Below are positions 54,830-63,440 of a stretch of DNA of 64,000 nucleotides, piece by piece. Location: assembly GCA_035949375.1 (NCBI GenBank), contig DASZIG010000103.1, forward strand, positions 1-64,000. The letters are read 5' to 3'. The DNA is from Gp13-AA77 sp035949375. Its GTDB lineage: Bacteria; Acidobacteriota; Terriglobia; UBA7540. Within the stretch, counting starts at the first letter, position 1; each line of letters starts with the position of its first letter. The notes under the pieces were generated by a model. That model searched no databases and was not told the DNA's origin. It saw only the letters and a program-made list of their open reading frames with translations. Both the position numbers and the translations under genes were made by a program.

Positions 54830-54949
54830 ATGGACGAAACTTCCACCGTATGCCCGCAGTGCCACGGCTCAGGCAAGAGAGGCGGGGAGACGTGCGATCT
54901 CTGTAAGGGAACTGGCAGAATCCCCGTTTATCAAGAACCGGCCCGCTGA
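54830..54949 (+). CDS. Tiny DnaJ-type zinc-knuckle protein (39 aa)
   Basis: 39 residues: CPQCHGSGKRGGETCDLCKGTG, two CxxCxGxG units as in the zinc domain of DnaJ, with nine residues between the cysteine pairs. Such a unit can bind one zinc. AAGGGAGAG lies 10-15 bases upstream of ATG 54830. It is the last cargo gene before the right terminal repeat. Stand-alone proteins of this kind occur in phages and mobile elements; the partner is unknown. Confidence 0.6.
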   Translation: MDETSTVCPQCHGSGKRGGETCDLCKGTGRIPVYQEPAR

Positions 54950-54980
54950 CTCATGCTGCTGGCGTCAGCCACCCTCTACC

Positions 54981-55005
54981 ATCAACACACAATTAGGACA
55001 CCACC
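54981..55005 (-). repeat. Right terminal inverted repeat
   Basis: On the minus strand it reads inward GGTGGTGTCCTAATT-G-TGTGTTGAT, matching the left end except for the central base. Confidence 0.88.
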
Positions 55006-55013
55006 CCGCGCCC
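55006..55013. repeat. Target-site duplication, right
   Basis: CCGCGCCC directly outside the right terminal repeat, identical to 51296-51303. Confidence 0.88.
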
Positions 55014-55078
55014 GGCCGCGGCAGGATTGGCCAGAGATTCGAGGTTTTCCATCAGCGAGTGCCGCAAGGAGGTGTCCG

Positions 55079-56608
55079 GTGAACAGTAAACGCACGGCCT
55101 GGTTCCTGATGCTTGTCTCGATCGCCTGCCTGGCGCTCGGGGCGCCCCGCCGCGCCCAGGAGGCCGCGAGGGATTCAGGCTTATTCGAAGGACACGGCGA
55201 CGTCGGTACCGTGCTTCACCCGGGTTCGGTTCATTACGACGCGTCCCGGCAGACCTACACCGTCACGGGGAGCGGGGAGAACATGTGGCTCGCCACCGAC
55301 GCCTTTCAGTTCGTCTGGAAGAAAACGTCCGGCGACGTTGCGCTGGCCGCGGACATCACCTTCCTTGGCAGCGGCGGGAACCCGCATCGCAAGGCCGTGC
55401 TCATGATTCGCCAGAGCCTCGATGCCGGCTCCGTCTATGCCGATGTGGCGCTGCACGGCAACGGCCTGACCTCGCTCCAATACCGCGACGAGAACGGCGC
55501 CGTTACCCACGAGATCCAATCGAACCTCTCAGCGCCCAAGCGGCTGCGGATCGAAAAGCGCGGCCGGTACGTCTACCTGTGGCTGAGCGCGGGCGGCGAC
55601 AGCCTGCAGCCTGCAGGCGCCGCCATGCGCGTTCAATTCCAGGAGCCGTTTTACGTGGGCATCGGCGTGTGCTCGCACGACAAAGACGTGACGGAGACGG
55701 CCGTGTTCTCCGGCGTGAGCCTGGAGACGCCCGCGTCGCACGACGTGGCGCCGTCGGCCGGGGTCTCGGCGCCGGCCGCAACGCTCTATAGCACTCTCGA
55801 GACGATCGACATCGCTTCGACGGACCGCCGCGTGGTCTACGTCGCTTCCGGACGTTTCGAAGCGCCCAACTGGACGCGCGACGGCGCCGCGCTCGTCTTC
55901 AATCGCAACGGACGCATCGAGCGGGTCGCGACCGAGGGTGGCGCGCTCAAAATCATCGATACCGGATCCGCCACGCGCTGCAACAACGATCACGGTATTT
56001 CGCCCGACGGCAGCCTGCTCGCCATCAGCGACCAATCGCAGCAGGGCGGTTCACTCGTCTACGTCCTGCCTCTCGCCGGCGGCGTCCCGCGACGCGTGAC
56101 CGCGCAGGGTCCGTCGTATTGGCACGGTTGGTCTCCAGACGGCAAGACGGTCTGCTTCTGCGGTGAGCGCAAGGGCCAGTTCGACGTGTACACGATCCCC
56201 GTTTCGGGCGGGGCCGAGACCGAGCTCACGCGCGCGGCGGGGCACAACGACGGACCGGAGTATTCGCCCGACGGAGGCGCCATCTACTTCAACTCGGACC
56301 GCACGGGCGCCATGCAGATCTGGCGCATGGCCCCGGACGGCAGCCATCAAGAGCAAGTGACGTCGGATGAATTCAACAACTGGTTTCCGCATCTCTCGCC
56401 GGATGGGAAGTGGATGGTCTTTCTTTCTTATGAGAAGGGTGTGACGGGCCATCCTCCGGACAAGGACGTGACGCTGCGGCTCATGTCGCTTACGGACAAG
56501 AAAATTACGGTACTGGCCAAATTGTTCGGCGGGCAGGGCACGATCAATGTTCCGTCCTGGTCGCCGGACAGCAAGCGGGTCGCGTTCGTGAGCTACGAGC
56601 TTCCTTAG
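55079..56608 (+). CDS. Exported TolB-like beta-propeller protein
   Basis: 509 residues. Signal peptide (RTAWFLMLVSIACLALGAPRRAQ). Residues about 30-210 form a DUF1349-like lectin-fold domain (FQFVWKKTSGDVALAADITF, LHGNGLTSLQYRDENG). The rest is a propeller of PD40/TolB repeats (NWTRDGAALVFNRNGRIERV, GISPDGSLLAISDQ, GWSPDGKTVCFCGERKGQFDVYTIP, YSPDGGAIYFNSDRTGAMQIWRM). GTG 55079 is chosen for its AGGAGG; the longer frame begins inside the transposon end. Probably a periplasmic binding or scaffold protein. Confidence 0.82.
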   Translation: MNSKRTAWFLMLVSIACLALGAPRRAQEAARDSGLFEGHGDVGTVLHPGSVHYDASRQTYTVTGSGENMWLATDAFQFVWKKTSGDVALAADITFLGSGGNPHRKAVLMIRQSLDAGSVYADVALHGNGLTSLQYRDENGAVTHEIQSNLSAPKRLRIEKRGRYVYLWLSAGGDSLQPAGAAMRVQFQEPFYVGIGVCSHDKDVTETAVFSGVSLETPASHDVAPSAGVSAPAATLYSTLETIDIASTDRRVVYVASGRFEAPNWTRDGAALVFNRNGRIERVATEGGALKIIDTGSATRCNNDHGISPDGSLLAISDQSQQGGSLVYVLPLAGGVPRRVTAQGPSYWHGWSPDGKTVCFCGERKGQFDVYTIPVSGGAETELTRAAGHNDGPEYSPDGGAIYFNSDRTGAMQIWRMAPDGSHQEQVTSDEFNNWFPHLSPDGKWMVFLSYEKGVTGHPPDKDVTLRLMSLTDKKITVLAKLFGGQGTINVPSWSPDSKRVAFVSYELP

Positions 56609-56624
56609 CGCTGGCCTTAGAGCG

Positions 56625-58691
56625 CTATTCGTTCCACCCTTCGTGCTGCTGCCAGTCCACGATCTGCTCGTGCAGCTCGCTGCGGGGCAGTTCGACGAGC
56701 TTCTTCCTCGCGCCCTCGTCGAGATTGCCGTCTTGCGACTGGTAAAGCCAGCCCATTTCCTGCTTGATCGCCGCCGCGTCGCCGCTCAAGCGGAGCACGT
56801 ACGTTTTGTATTGATAAGGTGCAGGCTTGTAGCCTCCGGAGCCGTAGGCCTGGTCGGCCAGCACCACGGTTCCCGGGTCAATCTGGTGGCGGCGCAGCAG
56901 TTCCTGGCAGGCTTTCAGGGTGAACCAGTTGGCCGTGCGATGGTCCACGTGGCGCTCGTCGGGATGCGAGACGGCAATCATGCCCGGATGGAACTCGGTA
57001 ATCAGGCGTTCGACCGCCTCAAGCACGGAATCGCGCGCGTAGGGCAGATTGGGCGCGAACATTCCCTCATACGGCGCGTGATCGACCGCCAGGTAGACCG
57101 AAAGGAACGGGTCGGCGGGTTGAATGTGGCGGAACCAGATTTCGCCCGAGCCCCCGTCCGGCAGGCCGAGGAAGCTGATCTGTTCGCGCTTGATGCCGAG
57201 GTGCTCGAGCGCCTCCGTGGACTCTTCCATGCGCACGGTGCCGAACTCGCGAGCGCGGACGGGGTCACAGGGATGACCGTCGAAGTAGCGTTCGCACTCG
57301 CCCACGTCGCCGCCCGTGTAGAAGACCACATGCACCGGAAGCCCGGCTTCGAACATGGCGCGCATCAATCCGGCGAAGGGGTGTTCGTCGTCTTCGTGCG
57401 GGCAGAAGACCATGAGCGAGGGCGGAAGCGGGTTGACGGCGATCTCAATCGTCGCCCGGGCCCATTCCTTGCTTTCGGGATTGCGTTCCGAAAGCGTCAG
57501 CGAGTAGACGCCAGGTTCGGCATTGGCGGGAATCGGCCAGACATCCTCCAGTTGGACCTCGCCCGAAGCTTCAATCTCGACGTCGTTTTGATCCTCGGCA
57601 TGGACCTGCTTGCCCGCCGGATCGCGAACTTGAATGTGAAAGTCGCCCGTCAGGGTCGCCGGTACAGTCGCAATCACGCTGACGTGGTCGCCGGGCCGGT
57701 AGAGCGTGCGGAACCGGTCGATCGTGATAATGGGCGAGATCTGCCCGGGCTCATAGAACTCGCGATACTTCGCGAAATCGACCTCCCGGTTGTAGGGGTG
57801 CGTGAAGTTGCGGTCGTAAGGCTTGGGAAGAACACGGTCCGGCTCGCGCACGATCACCTGCGGCGAGAACTGCATATCGAGAAGGTGCGTGCGGTCATGG
57901 TCCCATACCGCGATCGTGTAGCGGTCGGTTTCGGGCGGCGCCAATTCCTCATGCCGCGCGGGGCCGCCCGCGCCCATGATCGCCACCTGCGATCCTTCGA
58001 GGAAGGCCGCGCGGCCCGCGGGCGCCATCGGAAGCGACGTTTGGCCGCGCGCGGGAATGTCGAGGCTCTCCCTCAAGACCACGAGCCCGAGCGCAGGGTT
58101 CACGGCCATTCTTCCCGCGGCGTTCGCCTGGCCCGAGAAGGTGGAGATCCAGGGATAGTTCTCGTTCGAGAACTCGATACGCAGCCCCTTGAGGTCGCGA
58201 GCCGTCAGGTTCTCGATGCCGATTTCGCACTGGATGCGCTCGCCGGGAGCGTAGAACGCCTTGTCGAGCGCGACGTGTGTGATCCGCAGGAGCTTCCTGT
58301 AAACAAAGAAGCCCGGCGCCTGCGCGGAGGCGAGCACCGCGTGATTGCCGGCATCCTGGGCGCGGAGCGCGACCGTGTAAAGGCCGGTCGCGGCATCGGC
58401 GGGGATCGGCCAGGCGCCCTCGTAGGCGCGCTCGGGACCGCCGGCATTGTCGCTACGAGGCCGGAGTTCGACGGTGCTCGACGAATTGGAGCCGGCGTAT
58501 CGCACGTCGGCGAAGACCTCGTACCGGCCGGCGCCCGTCACGCCGTTCAGCGTGGCGCGGATCGTCGCCGGCGAGCCGGTGTTATAGCCGGTGTTCACCG
58601 GCGCGCCCCCGACGGAGAGCGCAGCGCCCCAGGCGCAAACAGAACCGAGCCACAACGCAACCAGCATCAACGCCGAACGCGCCACAGGCAT
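56625..58691 (-). CDS. Exported PIG-L family deacetylase with N-terminal beta domains
   Basis: 688 residues. A signal peptide precedes about 400 residues of Ig-like beta sequence (ERAYEGAWPIPADAATGLYTVALRAQDAG and a second copy EVQLEDVWPIPANAEPGVYSLTLSE). The C-terminal 260 residues are an LmbE/PIG-L zinc deacetylase with FCPHEDDEHPFAG (PHEDDE in place of the usual PHPDDE) and SHPDERHVDHR. Such enzymes remove N-acetyl groups from sugars or glycoconjugates. The envelope location and beta domains suggest a polysaccharide substrate. Confidence 0.83.
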   Translation of the reverse strand: MPVARSALMLVALWLGSVCAWGAALSVGGAPVNTGYNTGSPATIRATLNGVTGAGRYEVFADVRYAGSNSSSTVELRPRSDNAGGPERAYEGAWPIPADAATGLYTVALRAQDAGNHAVLASAQAPGFFVYRKLLRITHVALDKAFYAPGERIQCEIGIENLTARDLKGLRIEFSNENYPWISTFSGQANAAGRMAVNPALGLVVLRESLDIPARGQTSLPMAPAGRAAFLEGSQVAIMGAGGPARHEELAPPETDRYTIAVWDHDRTHLLDMQFSPQVIVREPDRVLPKPYDRNFTHPYNREVDFAKYREFYEPGQISPIITIDRFRTLYRPGDHVSVIATVPATLTGDFHIQVRDPAGKQVHAEDQNDVEIEASGEVQLEDVWPIPANAEPGVYSLTLSERNPESKEWARATIEIAVNPLPPSLMVFCPHEDDEHPFAGLMRAMFEAGLPVHVVFYTGGDVGECERYFDGHPCDPVRAREFGTVRMEESTEALEHLGIKREQISFLGLPDGGSGEIWFRHIQPADPFLSVYLAVDHAPYEGMFAPNLPYARDSVLEAVERLITEFHPGMIAVSHPDERHVDHRTANWFTLKACQELLRRHQIDPGTVVLADQAYGSGGYKPAPYQYKTYVLRLSGDAAAIKQEMGWLYQSQDGNLDEGARKKLVELPRSELHEQIVDWQQHEGWNE

Positions 58692-58786
58692 GGCATTCCT
58701 CCAGCCTCAAAAAGCAGGGCTATTATTCAGGCTCGATGGCCCGAGGTCAACAGCGAGCATTCGCTGTCGGCGCGGAAAGACGGGTC

Positions 58787-59299
58787 TCACGCCGGACGGC
58801 GGAGGCGATCGAGCACCTGGAAGATGATCATCGCCAGCGCGGAGTTCAGCAGGACCAGGCTCACGAGATCAAGCGGCTGAATCGGAGCCGGTGAGGCCGT
58901 CACCACACGCCGCAGTCCGGCCAAAGCCAGGCTGTGGAACAGCACCAGCGCCGAGGTGAGGGCCAGCCTGCCCGTGAACTGTTCGAGGTCAAACTGAACG
59001 CTGGCCCAGGCTCCGAGGTATCCGACCAGCGCGCTGGCGATGCCGAAAATGCCCAGCAGCCCGTGGCTGAGGGCGTCTTCGGCCAGGCCGAATGCGGCGC
59101 CGAAGAGCGTTCCGAACACCTTGCTGCGACGCATCACGGAAAAGTAGATCACGACAAGCAGGGGCAGATCGAGCAACCGCGCGGCCGGCAGCACCACGGG
59201 CAGAAATGCCTGGAGCAGCAAGGCCAGAAATGCCGCCACCCAGAGCGTGAGCGGGTGGACGCGATAAACGTTGATGGGACGCTCGGTCGAGGCAGGCAT
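58787..59299 (-). CDS. mreD: Rod shape-determining protein MreD
   Basis: 170 residues, five to six helices, with RLLDLPLLVVIYFSVMRRSKVFGTLFGAAFGLAEDALSHGLLGIFGIASALVGYLGA, the conserved core of MreD. It is the third gene of an mreBCD order and should act with MreC in the elongasome. 157 bases separate it from mreC, unusually long for this operon, and that gap holds heptamer repeats. Confidence 0.85.
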   Translation of the reverse strand: MPASTERPINVYRVHPLTLWVAAFLALLLQAFLPVVLPAARLLDLPLLVVIYFSVMRRSKVFGTLFGAAFGLAEDALSHGLLGIFGIASALVGYLGAWASVQFDLEQFTGRLALTSALVLFHSLALAGLRRVVTASPAPIQPLDLVSLVLLNSALAMIIFQVLDRLRRPA

Positions 59300-59303
59300 C
59301 TGG

Positions 59304-59464
59304 GATTGATGATTGATGATTGGTGATTGCCGATAGCCGATTGAGGAGCGACGGAAGTTTTCCGCGTCCCCGCGCGGTCTTACGGGCGGGTATCAAAGCT
59401 CGAGGTGCGCTTTGGCACCCTTCAATCAGCAATCATCAATCGACAATCGTCAATCCTCAATGTC
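59304..59464. repeat. Two inverted heptanucleotide arrays between mreC and mreD
   Basis: Six units of the pattern GATTGNN (59304-59345: GATTGAT, GATTGAT, GATTGGT, GATTGCC, GATAGCC, GATTGAG) face six units of CAATNNN (59423-59464: CAATCAG, CAATCAT, CAATCGA, CAATCGT, CAATCCT, CAATGTC) across 77 bases. The second array covers the mreC stop codon. The arms could pair into a long imperfect stem in the transcript. Confidence 0.7.
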
Positions 59465-60437
59465 TAGCCCGGGCTTCTTCCGCGGCGGGCGGCTTCGACA
59501 CCACCACCAGCACCGCCTCCAACCGGTTCAGGGCTACGACGGGCTTGACGAGCACGTTCTTGTAAATGTTGCCATCTTCCGCCTTCACCACGGTGCCGAT
59601 CGGCAGCCCCTTGGGAAAGACGCGGTCGAGGCCCGAGGTCAGGACCTTGTCGCCGGGCGCGACGGCGTTCTCATTCATCACGTAGTCCAGCCGGCACAAG
59701 CCGTGGCTCGCACCCTTCAGCACGCCCTGCACCCGGCTCTGCTCGAGCAGAGCGCCGGCTCCGGCAGCGGGATCGATGATGAGGAGCACTTGCGCACTGT
59801 GCGGATAGACCGCCACGATCTTGCCGGCCACTCCGTCCGGCGTCACCACGGGAAAGTCCGTCATCAGTCCGGCGTCCGCGCCCCGATCGATCAGGACGGT
59901 GTTCGAACTCTCGCCGGGGCTTGACGCGATCACCTCGGCGGCCACCGAGGAGTAGCCGGCATGAGCCTTGAAATCGAGCAAGGCGTGCAGCCTATCGTTC
60001 TCGGCAGCCTTGGCGGAGAGTTCCCGGATTTCGGACTCGTCGGCGGCCAGCCGCGCGCTGAGCTCGCGCTTGTTTTGTTCGGCGTGTCCGAGATCGCGAA
60101 CCGCTGTCCAGGAACCTGCTACTCCGTCGGCAGCGCTGCGCAAAAGGCGCTCTACGGGAGCAAAGGCTGAAACGGCCCACACCTTCGCCAGCGGGACGTT
60201 TCGGTCGCGGGTCACCTGGACGGAGAGCAGCACCAATTGAACCATGAGCACGGCCAGCAGCGTAAAGAACGGCCGATGGCGTGAAATGAAGGCCTGCACC
60301 ACCTGCGGCCCTTCGGGAACACGCGGAGGGACCGGACGCGCGGTCAGCGGCGATCTGATCTCGAGCAGGTTCTCGTGCCCCAGGCGCGAATCGGCGAATT
60401 GCGCGCCCTGCCGGACCTGGTCGACAAATTTACTCAA
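59457..60437 (-). CDS. mreC: Rod shape-determining protein MreC
   Basis: 326 residues. One membrane helix (FFTLLAVLMVQLVLLSV) at about 57-73, a coiled coil (NKRELSARLAADESEIRELSAKAAENDRLHALLDFK) and the periplasmic beta domain (SPGESSNTVLIDRGADAGLMTDFPVVTPDGVAGKIVAVYPHSAQVLLIID). The start is a TTG at 60437 overlapping the mreB stop by 8 bases; no better start precedes the helix. The N-terminal cytoplasmic stretch of about 55 residues is longer than usual. Confidence 0.88.
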   Translation of the reverse strand: MSKFVDQVRQGAQFADSRLGHENLLEIRSPLTARPVPPRVPEGPQVVQAFISRHRPFFTLLAVLMVQLVLLSVQVTRDRNVPLAKVWAVSAFAPVERLLRSAADGVAGSWTAVRDLGHAEQNKRELSARLAADESEIRELSAKAAENDRLHALLDFKAHAGYSSVAAEVIASSPGESSNTVLIDRGADAGLMTDFPVVTPDGVAGKIVAVYPHSAQVLLIIDPAAGAGALLEQSRVQGVLKGASHGLCRLDYVMNENAVAPGDKVLTSGLDRVFPKGLPIGTVVKAEDGNIYKNVLVKPVVALNRLEAVLVVVSKPPAAEEARARH

Positions 60438-61461
60438 TGGCCACCCTTCGCAGCAGGTGAAAATCGGTCAGCATGCGGCCCGTGCCGAGCACCACGGACG
60501 CCAGAGGGTCTTCGGCGATGGAGACAGGCAAACCGGTCTCCTCGCGAATGCGCCGGTCGAGGTTCTTCAGCATCGCACCGCCGCCCGTGAGCAGGATGCC
60601 GCGATCGGAAATGTCGGCCGAAAGCTCAGGCGGCGTGCGCTCGAGCGCCACGCGGATGGCATTGACGATGGTGGCCACGCATTCGGCCAGCGCATCGCGG
60701 ATCTCCGAGTCATCAATCGAAATCGTCTTCGGGATGCCTTCCAGCAGGTGACGCCCCTTGATCTCCATGGTCAGCGGCTTTTCCAGCGGATAGGCCGAGC
60801 CCACTTCCATTTTAATCTGCTCGGCCGTTCGCTCTCCGATCAGCAGATTGTAACGCCGTTTCAGGTAGGCGGTGACGGCTTCGTCCATTTCATTGCCGGC
60901 AACACGAACGGACCGGCTGTAAACGATCCCCGAGAGCGAGATGACGGCAATGTCGGTGGTGCCGCCGCCGATGTCCACGATCATCGAGCCCGAAGGCTCC
61001 GTGATGGGCAGACCCGCGCCAATGGCCGCCATCATGGCCTGCTCCACCAGGAAAACCTCGCTCGCTTTGGCGCGCATGGCGGAGTCCTGGACGGCCCGCT
61101 TTTCCACCTGCGTGATTTCCGAGGGCACGCCGATCACAATGCGCGGGTGCACGAACATTTTGCGGTTGTGCGCCTTGTGGATGAAATAATTCAACATCTT
61201 CTCGGTGACCTTGAAGTCGGCGATCACCCCATCCTTCAAAGGCCGGATGGCCACGATGTTGCCCGGGGTCCGGCCCAGCATCTCCTTGGCCTCCCGGCCC
61301 ACCGCTTCAACTTCGCCTGTGACCTTGTTGATGGCGACGATCGACGGTTCGTTGACCACAATGCCCTTGCCGCGCGCATACACCAGCGTGTTCGCCGTCC
61401 CGAGGTCGATCGCCAGATCGGACGAGAACATGCTGAAAACAGACCTGAAGTTTACACCCAC
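60430..61461 (-). CDS. mreB: Rod shape-determining actin homologue MreB
   Basis: 343 residues. Actin-fold motifs: DLAIDLGTANTLVYARGKGIVVNEPSIVAI (phosphate 1), IVDIGGGTTDIAVISL (phosphate 2) and GILLTGGGAMLKNLDRRI (adenosine). It polymerises on the inner membrane and organises cell-wall elongation, so a rod-shaped cell is implied. GTG 61461 follows CGAGGACTCATC. Confidence 0.95.
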   Translation of the reverse strand: MGVNFRSVFSMFSSDLAIDLGTANTLVYARGKGIVVNEPSIVAINKVTGEVEAVGREAKEMLGRTPGNIVAIRPLKDGVIADFKVTEKMLNYFIHKAHNRKMFVHPRIVIGVPSEITQVEKRAVQDSAMRAKASEVFLVEQAMMAAIGAGLPITEPSGSMIVDIGGGTTDIAVISLSGIVYSRSVRVAGNEMDEAVTAYLKRRYNLLIGERTAEQIKMEVGSAYPLEKPLTMEIKGRHLLEGIPKTISIDDSEIRDALAECVATIVNAIRVALERTPPELSADISDRGILLTGGGAMLKNLDRRIREETGLPVSIAEDPLASVVLGTGRMLTDFHLLRRVAIE

Positions 61462-61679
61462 GATGAGTCCTCGTTCCTATGAAGGAAAACTGTATTCTTG
61501 ACCAAGCGCCGAGGTGGGTCAAGGAATTTGGGCCTCTCACCCGATCCCCAGCGCGAGTGTACACCAAAGCCGCTCAAGAGCGCCGAAACAAGTTGGCGGC
61601 CAGGCCGGAGCGGGTATAATGTCTGTCCATTGGCCGCGAGTCGAGCGGACGCCGCGATGTGTCGCCGCAGGAGGAACCC
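61462..61679. promoter_or_regulatory. Divergent region upstream of mreB and an esterase-like gene
   Basis: About 220 bases. An inverted repeat CTTGACC (61497-61503) / GGTCAAG (61517-61523) lies 35-60 bases upstream of mreB and includes a TTGACC box on the mreB strand, which may be its -35 element. The other promoter is not evident. Confidence 0.35.
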
Positions 61680-63395
61680 ATGATCCCTCACCGGTCGCTG
61701 AAGCCGGCTTTGCCGGCAGCGTTAGTCCTGATCTTTGGCCTGGCCGGTCCGCTTCGGGCCGGAACGCCGCCCGGCGGCAGCATGAAGTTTGAAGTCTCCT
61801 TTCCTGCTTCCATGCATGCCGAGCCGATCACGGGCCGCGTCTTCGTCTTTATTTCTCAGGAGCCGCAGCCGGAGCCGCGCCTGCGCGCAGGATTCTGGGG
61901 CGATTCGCCGCCGCTGTTCGGCAAGGATGTGGACCAGCTCAAGCCGGATGAAACGGCGGTGATTGACGGCGTCACGCTCGGCTATCCTGCCGACAGCCTG
62001 CAAGACATTCCTGCCGGCGACTACTATGTCGAGGCCCTGATCAACGTCTACACCGAGTTCCACCGCTCGGACGGCCACACCATCTGGGCACACATGGACC
62101 AGTGGGAGGGCCAGCAGTTTAACCGATCGCCGGGAAACTTTTACAGCGAGGTGCAGAAGGTGCACCTCGATCCCGCCGCCGGCTACGACGTCAAGCTCAG
62201 CCTGACCAAGGTGATTCCGCCCGTTCACGAACCGCAGGATACCGAGTGGGTGAAGCGCGTCAAGATTCAGAGTAAGCTGCTGACGGCCTTCTGGGGTCAC
62301 CCCATGTATATCGGCGCCGTGGTCCTGCTGCCCAAAGGCTACGACGCGCATCCCGGCGTCCGTTATCCGGTGATCTACGAGCAGGACCACTTCAACCTGG
62401 CGCCGGCGTTTCGCTTCTCGACTATGGACCAGCCGGTGCCGCCGCGATTTCAGCAGCTCTTGAAGAGCTACAACCTCGAGACCGGCTACCAGTTCTACCA
62501 GGCCTGGAACTCCGACAATTTTCCGCGCATGATCGCCGTTACCTTTCAGCATCCCACGCCCTACTTTGACGATTCCTATGCGGTGAACTCGGTCAACAAC
62601 GGCCCTTACGGCGACGCCCTGCTGACCGAGCTTGTTCCCTATCTCGAATCGCACTTTCGCATGATTCCCGAGCCCTGGGCGCGGGTGCTCACCGGCGGTT
62701 CGACCGGAGGTTGGGAGTCGCTCGGCCTGCAGGTGCTGCATCCCGACTTCTTCGGAGGCACCTGGACGCTCTACCCGGATCCGATCGATTTCCGGCACTA
62801 CCAGCTCACGAACATCTATGAGGACGATAACGCCTTCTGGGAGCCGGGACATCATTGGTTGCAATCGCCGCGCTACATGGAGCGCGAACCCTTCGGCCAG
62901 CCGGAAACGTCCGCCCAGAAGTTCAGCCAGCTCGAGGACGTCTTGGGAAGTCACGGACGCTCCGGCCAGCAGCTCGAGATCTGGGAGGCCGCCTACGGAC
63001 CCATCGGCGACGATGGCTACCCGAAACCGCTCTGGGACAAGCACACGGGCAAGATCGATCACAGCGTGGCGATTTACATGCGCGATCACGGCTTCGATCT
63101 GGGATACGATCTTCGCACCAATTGGAAGACGCTAGGACCGAAGCTGCGCGGCAAGCTCCATATCTACGTGGGCGACATGGACAACTTCTATCTCAACCTG
63201 GCCGTCTACGACGTGGAGGATTTCCTGAAGAGCGCCACCGATCCCACCTATGACGGCGACATCCAGTACGGCCGTCCGGAGAAGGGTCACGGCTGGCAGC
63301 CCGCCACGCAGGAGGAAATGGTCCGCTGGATGGCCGATCACATCACGAAGAACGCGCCGCAGGGCACGGACACCGCTTCGTGGAAATACAACTGA
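61680..63395 (+). CDS. Exported esterase-like protein (alpha/beta hydrolase fold)
   Basis: 571 residues. Signal peptide (LPAALVLIFGLAGPLRAG). An N-terminal beta domain is followed by an esterase D-like hydrolase region from about 210: YIGAVVLLPKGYDAHPGVRYPVIYEQDHFN, ARVLTGGSTGGWESLGLQVLHPDFF, and a late His in EKGHGWQP. The nucleophile elbow reads GGSTGG, with serine as GxSxG. Family members cleave enterobactin, feruloyl esters or similar. GGAGGAACCC precedes ATG 61680. The substrate is unknown. Confidence 0.78.
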   Translation: MIPHRSLKPALPAALVLIFGLAGPLRAGTPPGGSMKFEVSFPASMHAEPITGRVFVFISQEPQPEPRLRAGFWGDSPPLFGKDVDQLKPDETAVIDGVTLGYPADSLQDIPAGDYYVEALINVYTEFHRSDGHTIWAHMDQWEGQQFNRSPGNFYSEVQKVHLDPAAGYDVKLSLTKVIPPVHEPQDTEWVKRVKIQSKLLTAFWGHPMYIGAVVLLPKGYDAHPGVRYPVIYEQDHFNLAPAFRFSTMDQPVPPRFQQLLKSYNLETGYQFYQAWNSDNFPRMIAVTFQHPTPYFDDSYAVNSVNNGPYGDALLTELVPYLESHFRMIPEPWARVLTGGSTGGWESLGLQVLHPDFFGGTWTLYPDPIDFRHYQLTNIYEDDNAFWEPGHHWLQSPRYMEREPFGQPETSAQKFSQLEDVLGSHGRSGQQLEIWEAAYGPIGDDGYPKPLWDKHTGKIDHSVAIYMRDHGFDLGYDLRTNWKTLGPKLRGKLHIYVGDMDNFYLNLAVYDVEDFLKSATDPTYDGDIQYGRPEKGHGWQPATQEEMVRWMADHITKNAPQGTDTASWKYN

Positions 63396-63440
63396 ACGAG
63401 GTGGCGCAACGTTTTGTAGTCGTTGAGAGTCATAGCCAAC

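Larger units (their letters stand above)
51304..55005. mobile_element. Complete 3.7-kb IS1-type transposon with cargo genes and a tRNA
   Basis: The ends are 25-bp inverted repeats starting GGTGGTGTCCTAATT with one mismatch (position 16), and an exact 8-bp direct repeat CCGCGCCC flanks them, within the 8-9 bp expected for IS1-type transposition. Inside are an IS1-like transposase and seven cargo items: a 308-aa protein, 82-aa and 154-aa proteins, a serine-type tRNA, a structured RNA segment, a 67-aa and a 39-aa protein. The interior is visibly AT-richer than its surroundings. The intact ends and duplication indicate a recent insertion, 66 bases upstream of the downstream TolB-like gene, whose promoter it may have displaced. 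Confidence 0.88.

Noticed and set aside
56643..58880. Long open frame (745 codons) on the plus strand
   Set aside because: It is antisense to the PIG-L deacetylase gene, has no domain or ribosome-binding site, and is a by-product of high GC content and codon bias.
61722..63089. 455-codon minus-strand frame
   Set aside because: Shadow of the exported esterase-like gene; no independent start signal.
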